Assembly: GCA_031963365.1 (NCBI GenBank)
Contig: JASSUF010000054.1
Span: 1-15,394, forward strand
Length of the DNA stretch: 15,394 nucleotides
Reading direction: 5' to 3'
Origin: JASSUD01 sp031963365
GTDB taxonomy: Bacteria > Pseudomonadota > Gammaproteobacteria > Burkholderiales > Burkholderiaceae
The translations under genes and the position numbers were made by a program. This document shows, one piece after another, positions 5,833 to 13,616 of this stretch; position 1 is the stretch's first letter; every line of letters starts with the position of its first letter. The notes beneath the pieces are model-generated. The model saw nothing but the letters and a program-made list of their open reading frames with translations, made no database searches and was not told the DNA's origin.

Positions 5833-8817
5833 ATGAGCGATACCTCTACTTTTGACAAACACTTTACCCCTCAGGATATTGAAGCTTTTTGGAGCGCTGA
5901 ATGGGAGAAACGTGGCTATTCAGTCGCCACACTTAACTCTGATCAAGCTTCTTTTTCCATGCTGCTTCCTCCCCCGAATACCACGGGGACTTTGCATATG
6001 GGGCATGGGTTTAATCAGACGATTATGGATAGTTATGCACGCTATCATCGTATGCGGGGAGCCAATACCTTATGGGTGCCAGGCACAGACCATGCTGGGA
6101 TTGCGACGCAAATTATTGTTGAGCGCCAGCTAGATGCGCAGAATATTTCTAGGCATAGCCTAGGACGTGATGCGTTTATCGAAAAGGTTTGGGAATGGAA
6201 AGAGCAGTCTGGTTCAACGATCACTAAGCAAATACGCCGCCTTGGTGCTTCGATAGACTGGAGCCGTGAATATTTCACGATGGATGCTACTCGCTCCAAA
6301 GCAGTCTGCGAAGCATTTGTTCGTTTGCATGAAGATGGCTTGATTTATCGTGGTAAGCGCTTAGTAAACTGGGACCCGCATCTGAAAACCGCGGTGTCTG
6401 ACCTCGAAGTGATTAGCGAAGAAGAGGACGGTTTTTTATGGCATATCCGCTATCCATTAACAGATGGATCAGGCCATATCACAGTAGCTACTACACGCCC
6501 TGAAACATTGCCAGGCGATGCGGCCATCATGGTGCATGCGGATGATGCGCGTTATCAATCCTGGATTGGCAAGACGGTACGCCTGCCTTTATGTGATCGC
6601 GACATTCCGATTATTGCAGACAGTGCAGTGGATCCTGCATTTGGTAGCGGTGCGGTCAAAGTAACTCCCGCGCATGACTTCAATGATTATCAGGTGGGCT
6701 TGCGTCACAGTTTGCCTATGCTGGAAATTTTGACCTTGGATGCCAAGCTTAATGATGCAGTACCTGCCGCTTATCAAGGGATGGACCGTTTTGATGCACG
6801 CAAAGCGATATGCGCGGATCTGGAACGTTTGGGGCTATTAGAGCGCACCGTACCGCACAAATTGATGGTGCCAAGAGGCGATCGCAGCGGTACGGTTATT
6901 GAGCCTGTGCTGACTTATCAGTGGTTTGTTGCGATGGATAAAGTGCCAAACCATCCCAAGGGAGCGCTGTCTCGTACCTCTTTAGCAGGTGCTGCGCGCG
7001 ATGTGGTCGAAAACGGGCAAGTAAAATTGGTGCCTGATAATTGGGCTAATACTTACCGCCAATGGCTTGCCAATATTCAGGACTGGTGCATTTCCCGCCA
7101 GCTGTGGTGGGGACACCAAATTCCTGCTTGGCATAGTGATGCTGGGCATATTTATGTGGCGCGGAGTGAAGAGGAGGCCAAAAAACAGGCTTTAGAAGCA
7201 GGAGACACCAGCGCACTCGTGCGTGATCCGGATGTGTTGGATACGTGGTTTTCTTCGGCTTTATTGCCTTTTTCTGCATTGGGTTGGCCAGAGAAAACGC
7301 CTGAATTCCAATTTTTTCTGCCGTCTTCGTTGCTGGTCACAGGCTTCGATATTTTATTTTTCTGGGTCATACGTATGGTGATGCTGACGCTGTATTTTAC
7401 AGGTCAGGTTCCGTTTGATACGGTCTATCTGCATGGCTTAGTGCGCGATGCAGAAGGTCAGAAAATGTCCAAATCTAAAGGCAACACACTAGATCCGCTG
7501 GACTTGATCGATGGCGTTACGCTAGATGCATTAGTGCAAAAACGCACTATGGGTTTAATGAATCCCAAGCAGGCCAGCACCATCGAGAAAAAAACGCGTC
7601 AACAATTTCCTGAAGGTATTCCTGCATTTGGTAGTGATGCATTACGTTTAACCTTCACCTCACTCGCAACACTGGGCCGCACCATTAATTTTGATCTGGC
7701 TCGTTGTGAAGGCTATCGTCATTTTTGCAACAAACTGTGGAATGCCGCGCGTTTTGTAACGATGAATTGCGTGGATGACGCGGTTTTAGCAGAAAAATCT
7801 ACTGCTACGCTGACCTCACCTACTGAATCAACGCCACTAACCCTTACAAAAGAAGGGCAGGAATTGAGCATTGCAGATCGTTGGATAAAAACGCGTTTGC
7901 AAACACTTATTACCGATATAGACCAAGGCTTTGCCTCTTTCCGCCTCGATTTAGTATCGCAAGCGCTGTATCAATTTATTTGGGAAGAATATTGCGATTG
8001 GTATGTGGAGTTTGCCAAAGTGCAGCTGCAAACAGGTACGCCTTTGCAGCAGTATTTGACTAGGCGTACGCTTTTACAAGTTTTGGAAACCGTACTCAGA
8101 CTGGCTCATCCGATCATGCCGTTTATCACGGAAGCCTTGTGGCAGAAGATTGCGCCCCTAACAGAAGCATTTGCCCAATGGCCTTTTGAATCAGATGGTG
8201 CAATAAAAACAACGCAACAGCCAAAGGTAGAAGTAGAGGCTGCAACAGACAAAGCAGCAGCTTCTACCTCGATCATGATGCAGGCTTATCCTCGTGTGCA
8301 AGACGGACACGAAGATAACAGTGCGCAAGAATGGATTATTCAACTTAAAAAAGTGATAGAAGCGTGCCGAGGCTTGCGCTCCGATATGCAGCTTCCTCCA
8401 GGGCAGCGTGTACCGCTTTTTGCGACTGGGGCTGCGCTTTTTCTCAAAGATGCTGCGCCGTATCTCAAAGCACTGGTGCGTTTATCCGATGTGCATATCT
8501 TGGAAGATGAAGCCTTGCTCGATGCAGCAGTGCATCCTGCTCCTATAAGAGTAGTAGGGCTGCAATTTGGGACGCAGTTTATCTCTTTGAAAATTGCACT
8601 CAAAGTAGAGATAGATACAGAGCAAGAAACACAGCGCCTAGCCAAAGAGTTGAGTCGTTTAGAGCTAGAAATTTCAAAGTGCAAAAATAAGTTAGCCAAT
8701 GAGGCTTTCGTTTCAAAAGCTCCTGCTAATGTAGTGGAGCAAGAAAAAACACGCTGCGCACAATTTGAAACCCTCCACCAAAAATTGACAGAACAACAAG
8801 CTCGGTTTCTAGGATAA
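5833..8817 (+). CDS. valS: Valyl-tRNA synthetase
   Basis: This 994-residue class Ia synthetase charges tRNA-Val with valine in the cytoplasm and edits misactivated threonine. The HIGH box is HMGH at residues 55-58 within PPPNTTGTLHMGHGF. The CP1 editing domain begins around TVATTRPETLPGD (217-229). WWGHQIPAWH follows. The KMSKS loop is KMSKSKGN (544-551). The anticodon-binding domain contains WEEYCDWYVEFAK. The C-terminus (TEQETQRLAKELSRLELEI to the end) is the coiled-coil arm characteristic of bacterial ValRS. It is slightly longer than usual, with a low-complexity insert near EVEAATDKAAASTS. Start at ATG 5833; there is no Shine-Dalgarno, and the leader is T-rich. Confidence 0.97.
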   Translation: MSDTSTFDKHFTPQDIEAFWSAEWEKRGYSVATLNSDQASFSMLLPPPNTTGTLHMGHGFNQTIMDSYARYHRMRGANTLWVPGTDHAGIATQIIVERQLDAQNISRHSLGRDAFIEKVWEWKEQSGSTITKQIRRLGASIDWSREYFTMDATRSKAVCEAFVRLHEDGLIYRGKRLVNWDPHLKTAVSDLEVISEEEDGFLWHIRYPLTDGSGHITVATTRPETLPGDAAIMVHADDARYQSWIGKTVRLPLCDRDIPIIADSAVDPAFGSGAVKVTPAHDFNDYQVGLRHSLPMLEILTLDAKLNDAVPAAYQGMDRFDARKAICADLERLGLLERTVPHKLMVPRGDRSGTVIEPVLTYQWFVAMDKVPNHPKGALSRTSLAGAARDVVENGQVKLVPDNWANTYRQWLANIQDWCISRQLWWGHQIPAWHSDAGHIYVARSEEEAKKQALEAGDTSALVRDPDVLDTWFSSALLPFSALGWPEKTPEFQFFLPSSLLVTGFDILFFWVIRMVMLTLYFTGQVPFDTVYLHGLVRDAEGQKMSKSKGNTLDPLDLIDGVTLDALVQKRTMGLMNPKQASTIEKKTRQQFPEGIPAFGSDALRLTFTSLATLGRTINFDLARCEGYRHFCNKLWNAARFVTMNCVDDAVLAEKSTATLTSPTESTPLTLTKEGQELSIADRWIKTRLQTLITDIDQGFASFRLDLVSQALYQFIWEEYCDWYVEFAKVQLQTGTPLQQYLTRRTLLQVLETVLRLAHPIMPFITEALWQKIAPLTEAFAQWPFESDGAIKTTQQPKVEVEAATDKAAASTSIMMQAYPRVQDGHEDNSAQEWIIQLKKVIEACRGLRSDMQLPPGQRVPLFATGAALFLKDAAPYLKALVRLSDVHILEDEALLDAAVHPAPIRVVGLQFGTQFISLKIALKVEIDTEQETQRLAKELSRLELEISKCKNKLANEAFVSKAPANVVEQEKTRCAQFETLHQKLTEQQARFLG

Positions 8818-8918
8818 GTACTGTAGTTGCAAAATGTGCTCAATACCGTCTTCAAAATCGTTTCTTCATCGCGAGCGGTATTAGATAGCATGCCATAAGC
8901 GTTCATTTGAAGGTCTTT

Positions 8919-8949
8919 ACTTGACTTACAATCAAGTTACTTAAATTTA
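8919..8949 (+). promoter_or_regulatory. Putative promoter/operator of the antitoxin-toxin operon
   Basis: TTGACT (8921-8926) fits a -35 box, with an AT-rich AATTTA (8944-8949) 17 bp downstream as a poor -10. The -35 is embedded in the inverted repeat ACTTGA (8919-8924)/TCAAGT (8932-8937) with a 7-bp spacer. An inverted repeat over a promoter is the usual arrangement for toxin-antitoxin autoregulation. The site lies about 45 bp upstream of the antitoxin start. Confidence 0.4.
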
Positions 8950-8995
8950 TTGCACTATCCGGTTAAATGTTGACCAGTATATGGAGGACTTAATT

Positions 8996-9190
8996 ATGTT
9001 AACGAGACTTGAACAAAGCGCACGCTATGAGTCAATGCAAAATGCACTTGCAAGTCAGCGGCTTGAAGGGTTGGAACCCGATGCGCAAACCATTGCTGAT
9101 GCTGAAAAATGGACACGAGGCGAAGTTGCAATCGCCGATGTGATTGCTAATTTTGCTAATAGGGTAAAACGTGGCGAAGTACACGGGTGA
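8996..9190 (+). CDS. VbhA-like antitoxin of a class I Fic toxin
   Basis: A 64-residue protein starts MLTRLEQSARYESMQNALAS. It contains the Fic-inhibitory pattern (S/T)xxxE(G/N) as SQRLEG, followed by LEPDAQTIADAEKW and the helical tail ADVIANFANRVKRGE, all typical of the antitoxin_VbhA family. In such pairs the helix docks on the Fic domain, and the glutamate blocks productive ATP binding. I place the start at ATG 8996 rather than the in-frame ATG at 8981, because a strong GGAGG (8983-8987) lies 8 bases before 8996 and would be inside the longer reading. Its 3' end overlaps the toxin gene by 20 bp, implying translational coupling. Confidence 0.85.
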   Translation: MLTRLEQSARYESMQNALASQRLEGLEPDAQTIADAEKWTRGEVAIADVIANFANRVKRGEVHG

Positions 9191-9776
9191 AGGAAGAGAT
9201 CCCTATTGGGATCCTGATGCAGATATTCTCAAAAACTGCCTAGATATTAAGGACAAAGATACGCTTGATAAGGTTGAGTCTAGCTTTTCTTTCCTGCGTA
9301 TGCAGGAAATGAAGGACTCTCCTATTGATGGAAAGTTTGACTTGGCACACATGAGGGAAATACATAAGCGCCTGTTTAGTGACGTATATGAATGGGCCGG
9401 TCAAATACGGCAAGTTGATATAAGTCGGGATAGTACCCGTTTTGCACATGCAAACTTTATCGAAAGTGCGGCCAAGAAAATCTTTGATCAGCTGGCTAAA
9501 GAAGATCATCTTTGCGGTCTCGATGCAGACGCATTCAGCCAGAGAGCGGGTTATTATCTAGGCGAAATTAATGCATTACATCCATTTCGTGAAGGCAATG
9601 GGCGTGTGCAACGTGAATTCATTGGCCAGATAGCTCACAAGGCGGGATACCATATTTCCTGGTCTGCAGTATCTCGGAGTGAAATGACTTGCGCGTCTAT
9701 CGAAGCGTACAACGGAAATTTTGACCGTATGGCTCGATTAATTCGAGAAAATCTTACGAATCGGGATAATAAATAA
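9171..9776 (+). CDS. Fic-domain AMP-transferase toxin, VbhT-like, without BID domain
   Basis: The 201-residue protein resembles the Fic part of Bartonella VbhT (KYTGEGRDPY, FDLAHMREIHKRLF, VYEWAGQIR, SQRAGYYLGEINALHPF). The active-site loop is intact: HPFREGNGRVQR, residues 137-148. It has the catalytic H137, acidic E141 and the GNGR phosphate-binding turn, so AMPylation activity is expected. VbhT AMPylates DNA gyrase and topoisomerase IV; the target here is inferred by family. VbhT has a C-terminal BID secretion domain, but this protein stops after the Fic fold, as for a resident toxin rather than a secreted effector. The GTG start at 9171, with AGGG six bases upstream, overlaps the antitoxin. 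Shine-Dalgarno signals here are better than for neighbouring genes, consistent with transfer. Confidence 0.88.
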   Translation: MAKYTGEGRDPYWDPDADILKNCLDIKDKDTLDKVESSFSFLRMQEMKDSPIDGKFDLAHMREIHKRLFSDVYEWAGQIRQVDISRDSTRFAHANFIESAAKKIFDQLAKEDHLCGLDADAFSQRAGYYLGEINALHPFREGNGRVQREFIGQIAHKAGYHISWSAVSRSEMTCASIEAYNGNFDRMARLIRENLTNRDNK

Positions 9777-9983
9777 AATAACTATCATTAGAACTTGCTC
9801 TAGTGATCGAATTTTACATCCCTTAACTAGTCATATTGAAGATGCTCCTGTTTTTCGTATTATGGAATTGCCTGAAACCTTGTGATTTACCAACGTAGCC
9901 TATTTCTTCAAATAAGTTTATCCAATATAAGCACTTCACTATTTCTTTATCCATTCCATCATTAATTAAAACGATGTCTGTGA

Positions 9984-10124
9984 GTCAGTCACATTAGCAG
10001 GGATGCTATTGAGGCTTTAGCAGAAGATATGCCTCTCGTGCCTAAAGCGTTTCTATACGTTGTCCATAAGATGGATGCGGCAAAACTTGATGTACTACGA
10101 CATTCACCACGCAGTGCGTGGTGA
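9984..10124 (+). other. Possible degenerate coding remnant
   Basis: Between in-frame stops at 9981 and 10122 a 46-codon stretch reads ISRDAIEALAEDMPLVPKAF then LYVVHKMDAAKLDVL. It has a protein-like, amphipathic character but no start codon near its beginning, and I recognise no family. It ends in the strong hairpin. It may be a leftover of a gene displaced with the Fic module or the IS remnant. Confidence 0.2.
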
Positions 10125-10126
10125 AT
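10102..10126. repeat. Perfect 11-bp-stem hairpin
   Basis: ATTCACCACGC (10102-10112) and its exact complement GCGTGGTGAAT (10116-10126) flank a 3-nt loop AGT. No T-run follows on either strand, so it is a poor intrinsic terminator. It may be a mobile-element end or a REP-like unit next to the transposase remnant. Confidence 0.55.
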
Positions 10127-10150
10127 CAGAAAAGCAGCTAAGATTCTGGG

Positions 10151-10298
10151 ATCTTCTATGCTCATCCAGTCTTCATACCCGCATAGCGCCCGCACAACGT
10201 ATCTTCAAGCTTATGCAGTTTATTACGGGTCTCGCCCCGCGGATCGACTAACTCACAAAAGTAGGGGAGCAGGTTGGGCAGTATCTTGATCAAAAAGC
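10151..10298 (-). pseudogene. ISAs1-family (H-repeat type) transposase N-terminal remnant, frameshifted
   Basis: The minus strand reads IKILPNLLPYFCELVDPRGE, then TRNKLHKLEDT. After a frame change near 10190-10200 it reads RALCGYEDWMSIED. This matches the ISAs1/H-repeat N-terminal pattern as I know it: F..L.DPR, then H.L.DIL, then LCG...W..I. No start codon is present and the catalytic DDE region is missing, so this is a decayed fragment. It shows past IS activity between the Fic module and galU. Call by pattern memory; a protein search of the joined frames would settle it. Confidence 0.55.
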
Positions 10299-10394
10299 CT
10301 CCCGCCTAACATTTTTTCGGCTATAACCCTACCTTTTTATAGCGCAATTGCCCTGCCGCACCACCAACCACATGATTTTTTACTCATAGCTTAT

Positions 10395-11288
10395 ATGTCT
10401 ACCACTAACATCACCAAAGCAGTTTTCCCCGTTGCCGGGCTAGGGACGCGTTTTCTGCCTGCAACCAAAGCCATTCCAAAAGAAATGCTACCAGTGGTAG
10501 ATATTCCTCTCATTCAGCTAGCGGTAGAAGAAGCCCTCGCAGCTGGAATAACCACTATGATTTTTGTCACGGGGCGCAGCAAGCGTGCAATCGAAGATCA
10601 TTTTGATAAATCCTACGAGCTTGAAATGGAGCTCGAAGCACATAATAAAGCCAGCTTGCTAGAGCAAGTGCGCAAAATAAAGCCCCCCCATATGGACTGC
10701 TTTTACGTGCGCCAACCTGAAGCACGGGGCTTAGGGCATGCGGTTTTATGTGCGGAGAAACTCATTGGCGGTGAACCTTTTGCCGTACTTCTAGCAGATG
10801 ATTTACTAGACGGCGCACCTCCCGTCTTGCAGCAGATGGTCGAAGTGTTCAAGCACTATCGCAACTCGGTGTTGGGAGTAGAAACCATTTCCCCTGAAGA
10901 GGCACCGTTTTACGGTGTAATAGCTGGCAAAGAATGGAATGAAGGCATTATTAGCCTAACGCAGATTGTGGAAAAACCCACTCCTGAGGAAGCACCCTCC
11001 AATCTTGGTGTAGTAGGGCGCTATATTTTTCAGCCCCGTATTTTCGACCACCTTCGGCATTTAAAACCCAGCATTGGAGGAGAAATTCAACTAACGGATG
11101 CTATCCAATCTTTAATGCGCGAAGAGCAAGTGCTAGCCTGCCGTTACCAAGGTACCCGGTTTGACTGCGGCAGCAAACTAGGCTATTTGAAAGCAACAGT
11201 TGAATTTGCCCTACGTCATCCGGATGTTAAAGATGCGTTTGAAGCCTATTTGCATACACGCTTATTAAAGCAAGATAACGTGTTGTAA
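10395..11288 (+). CDS. galU: UTP-glucose-1-phosphate uridylyltransferase
   Basis: GalU makes UDP-glucose from UTP and glucose-1-phosphate in the cytoplasm, feeding LPS, capsule and glycan synthesis. The 297-residue protein has the nucleotidyltransferase signature GLGTRFLPATKAIPKEM (15-31), acidic LLADDLLDG around D135-D136, VEKP (192-195), GEIQLTDA (229-236) and DCGSKLGYL (257-265). It reads VDIPLIQ at 35-41, where E. coli and related GalU have VDKPLIQ, so the usual lysine is isoleucine (I37). Start at ATG 10395; no Shine-Dalgarno is visible. It converges on pabBC and is followed by a hairpin and repeat copy B. Confidence 0.93.
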   Translation: MSTTNITKAVFPVAGLGTRFLPATKAIPKEMLPVVDIPLIQLAVEEALAAGITTMIFVTGRSKRAIEDHFDKSYELEMELEAHNKASLLEQVRKIKPPHMDCFYVRQPEARGLGHAVLCAEKLIGGEPFAVLLADDLLDGAPPVLQQMVEVFKHYRNSVLGVETISPEEAPFYGVIAGKEWNEGIISLTQIVEKPTPEEAPSNLGVVGRYIFQPRIFDHLRHLKPSIGGEIQLTDAIQSLMREEQVLACRYQGTRFDCGSKLGYLKATVEFALRHPDVKDAFEAYLHTRLLKQDNVL

Positions 11289-11305
11289 GCATGTTGGGGA
11301 ATGTT

Positions 11306-11332
11306 GCCCTACCCATTAATTTGCCATAGGGC
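11306..11332. terminator. Weak hairpin after galU
   Basis: GCCCTA (11306-11311) pairs with TAGGGC (11327-11332) around a 15-nt loop, starting 18 bases after the galU stop. No T-tract follows; repeat copy B begins at the next base. GCATGTTGGGG just before it (11289-11299) copies the right-arm start of the repeat family. This may therefore be a decayed repeat arm rather than a true terminator. Confidence 0.3.
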
Positions 11333-11464
11333 GTAGGTTGGTGGTGAGGCACGAACCCCAACATGATGACCGCTGTCCTTTTAATACCTGCATGTACAGA
11401 TCAAAAGCGATGATCAAAAGTCAGTGGTATGCATGTTGGGGTTCCTTCGTCACCACCAACCTAC
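11333..11464. repeat. BIME/MITE-like inverted-repeat element, copy B
   Basis: 132 bp from GTAGGTTGGTGGTGAGG to CACCACCAACCTAC, the same subfamily as copy A. The two share the first 39 bases exactly and a similar core (CCTGCATGTACAG, GATGATCAAAAGT). The right arm GCATGTTGGGGTTCCTTCGTC is common to all three copies. The right 44 bp lie inside pabBC and encode its last residues and stop codon. Confidence 0.8.
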
Positions 11465-13430
11465 ATCTCTCCAAATAAGCAGCAAGAGGCCCATGCAATG
11501 CATTGCATAGAAGCATAGCCTCAGCCTGATATAAATCATTTGGTGTGAGTATCCGCTCAGTAGCTTGAAAAGTTGGATCATCTAACAACACAGCCCGCAT
11601 TACGCCAGGAAGCGCTCCACTGGAAGTAGGCGGGGTATACCATTGGCCTTTTAGTTTTAAAAAGAGATTCGTGCGCGCACCTTCAGTTAGCTCGCCATTC
11701 CTGTTCACAAATAAAAGATCAAATACCCCATGCTCTTTTGCAAGCTGTAATGCCTGGTTGTAATCTGGTCGAACGCTAGTTTTGTATTGCAGCCATATGG
11801 GTTGCTGGTGGCTTGGCGCTGTGCCAGATATCGAGGCGGATGGAAGAGGCGGCACAGACTCTGCTGAATTTCCAAAAGCCGGGCCCAATCCTAAATTCGA
11901 TGCGAGTAGTACGGGGACTGCTTGAGTAAGGGGAGGAGGGAGCGCTTCGGTAGAAAACGTGCACTTACCCATCGCATCTAGTGTTAGCCTTATTTTAAAA
12001 GGCTGCATTGGAGGGAGGGCAGCAATAATTGCCTGAAGTTCCTTATAAATAGAGCGAGGTTGCCATAAAAAACCGAAATAATAGGCTGCACGTCGCAAAC
12101 GCCTTGCATGGCGCCTTGCATGGCGTATACCTTGCTCATGCGTGGCGTACATCGTTTCTATAAGCGTAAAACCAGAATCAAGCTGCGTTAAAAAACGGGC
12201 TTTTAAACCACATTCTTTAAATTCATCGTAAGCAATGCTATCAAGCACAATACCCGCACCTATCCCTAATACACCTGCCCAATGCGAAGGTTCCTGAGCA
12301 GGTTTAAGCGTGAGGGTGCGTATTGCTACAGATAGACAAAAATCCCCACATGCTCCCTTATTGTCGCTTGAGGAAGTGTGTAATCCTGTGCGAGACGATG
12401 CATCCAACCAACCAATAGCACCGGTATAGAGTCCACGAGGCGTATTCTCAAGTTGGTGAATCCATTGCATCGAACTATGTTTAGGTGCCCCTGTGATAGA
12501 ACCACAAGGAAAAAGCGCACGCATAATTTGTGCAAACGTTAACCCTTCTTGTAACTGCGCTTGAACCGTTGAGCTCATTTGCCAAACCGTGCCATAGGGC
12601 TCTACTTTAAAAAGCTCTGGCACCTGCACAGAACCCTGCTGTGCAATCTGACTTAAATCATTGCGCAGCAAATCAACAATCATCACATTTTCAGCCCGAT
12701 TTTTAACACTTGCTGCCAAGTCGGCAGCCGCATTGCAGTGCGATACATCAGGTGAACGTGCAGCAGTCCCTTTCATCGGTTTTGCTGTGAGCTTGCCACC
12801 TTGGTTTTGTAAAAAGAGTTCGGGAGAAAAAGATAAAATCCAATCCCCCGTGGGAAGCGCTATTAAAGCTCCATAAGCCGTCGGCTGACGTTTGCGCAAA
12901 CGTTGGTATAGAGAAAAAGGGGAGCCGAGCACATCAAAATAGAGTCGATAGGTGAAATTCATCTGATACATCTCACCCGCTTGCAAAGCAGCCTGAATCA
13001 TATTGAATGCGCGTACAAATTCAGCTTCAGTGCAACTAGCTTGTAGGCGTGTGATGCTTGAAATGGGAGGCTTGCCTATATTGCTCACCCCATTTTCAGC
13101 AGCACTTGCCTGCTCTAACCATGCTAGTACCTGCTGCTGCGAGAGCTTGGTACATTCGCGAAACAGTAAAAAACGACAGGCCGTTTGCGGCGCAAAGTCG
13201 GTTGCATGGTCGTGAAGATGTAATTTCACTCCCCATTCATATTCTGCAAGCACTACAGCATGCAATCCCGCCTGTAAATCTTCTTCTACCTCCTCGCACA
13301 CCACTTCCCACTGCGTACCATCCATGCAGATGCGCTGATGTACATAATGCGTATACAAACGGCTAAAAGGTGCGGCTGCCGTGGCATGACAGTCATCAAG
13401 CAAAGCAAAGGTGGGAAAAGGTGAAGACAT
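11421..13430 (-). CDS. pabBC: Aminodeoxychorismate synthase component I fused to 4-amino-4-deoxychorismate lyase
   Basis: This 669-residue fusion covers both steps from chorismate to p-aminobenzoate for folate. The PabB part (about 1-415) has QMNFTYRL, SPELFL, KPMKGTAARSPD (217-228, with the catalytic-loop lysine), NRAENVMIVDLLRND and PCGSITGAPK (308-317). The PabC part (about 420-655) is a class IV PLP fold with ETMYA, RHARRLRRAA, the PLP lysine expected at K550 in LQYKTS, and LTEGARTNLF with E583. I chose ATG 13430. The frame is open to 13487, but the extra 19 codons translate repeat copy C. The last 13 or so residues (RLVVTKEPQHAYH) and the stop are encoded by repeat copy B, replacing the native end. 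No Shine-Dalgarno is visible. It follows panC on the same strand, across copy C. Confidence 0.92.
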   Translation of the reverse strand: MSSPFPTFALLDDCHATAAAPFSRLYTHYVHQRICMDGTQWEVVCEEVEEDLQAGLHAVVLAEYEWGVKLHLHDHATDFAPQTACRFLLFRECTKLSQQQVLAWLEQASAAENGVSNIGKPPISSITRLQASCTEAEFVRAFNMIQAALQAGEMYQMNFTYRLYFDVLGSPFSLYQRLRKRQPTAYGALIALPTGDWILSFSPELFLQNQGGKLTAKPMKGTAARSPDVSHCNAAADLAASVKNRAENVMIVDLLRNDLSQIAQQGSVQVPELFKVEPYGTVWQMSSTVQAQLQEGLTFAQIMRALFPCGSITGAPKHSSMQWIHQLENTPRGLYTGAIGWLDASSRTGLHTSSSDNKGACGDFCLSVAIRTLTLKPAQEPSHWAGVLGIGAGIVLDSIAYDEFKECGLKARFLTQLDSGFTLIETMYATHEQGIRHARRHARRLRRAAYYFGFLWQPRSIYKELQAIIAALPPMQPFKIRLTLDAMGKCTFSTEALPPPLTQAVPVLLASNLGLGPAFGNSAESVPPLPSASISGTAPSHQQPIWLQYKTSVRPDYNQALQLAKEHGVFDLLFVNRNGELTEGARTNLFLKLKGQWYTPPTSSGALPGVMRAVLLDDPTFQATERILTPNDLYQAEAMLLCNALHGPLAAYLERCRLVVTKEPQHAYH

Positions 13431-13448
13431 AGAGAAATAAAAAGCACG

Positions 13449-13579
13449 GTAGGTTGGGGTGACGAAGGAACCCCAACATCCTACCAAGAGCCTCCTAAAA
13501 CCTGCCTATACACTGCAAAAGGTCATAAATTAGAGGGCAGCGGTCTGCATGTTGGGGTTCCTTCGTCACCCCAACCTAC
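13449..13579. repeat. BIME/MITE-like inverted-repeat element, copy C
   Basis: 131 bp between panC and pabBC. Its left arm (GTAGGTTGGGGTGACGAAGG...) is the exact inverse of its right arm over about 31 bp, making it the most symmetric copy. Each arm also self-folds through TTGGGGT/ACCCCAA. The core keeps AAACCTGC.TATACA but otherwise differs from copies A and B. It sits within the likely panC-pabBC transcript and could reduce readthrough or stabilise the upstream mRNA. Confidence 0.8.
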
Positions 13580-13616
13580 CATTCATAATGGGGGCGGGTT
13601 TAAAAAGGCTTGTAGA

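Larger units (their letters stand above)
9777..10394. other. 618-bp gap between fic and galU with decayed DNA
   Basis: No intact gene is supported. The stretch contains a frameshifted ISAs1-type transposase remnant (10151-10298), a perfect 11-bp-stem hairpin (10102-10126), and two open but start-less stretches on the plus strand (about 9778-9889 and 9984-10124) that may be coding debris. The start is AT-rich. The galU leader (10300-10394) has no Shine-Dalgarno and no clear promoter. Confidence 0.5.

Noticed and set aside
8340..8906. 188-codon minus-strand ORF beginning MNAYGMLSNTARDEETILK
   Set aside because: Most of it is antisense to the valS coiled-coil region; the short upstream part (8818-8906) looks protein-like but I recognise no family.
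10060..10251. 63-codon plus-strand ORF in the fic-galU gap
   Set aside because: It is antisense to the transposase remnant and spans the hairpin; no family or Shine-Dalgarno.
13431..13487. Longer N-terminus for pabBC
   Set aside because: The additional residues translate the inverted-repeat copy C, not a protein domain.
2751..13579. CRISPR array reading of the repeated GTTGGGGT motifs
   Set aside because: The copies are kilobases apart, inverted within themselves and lack regular spacers; no cas genes.
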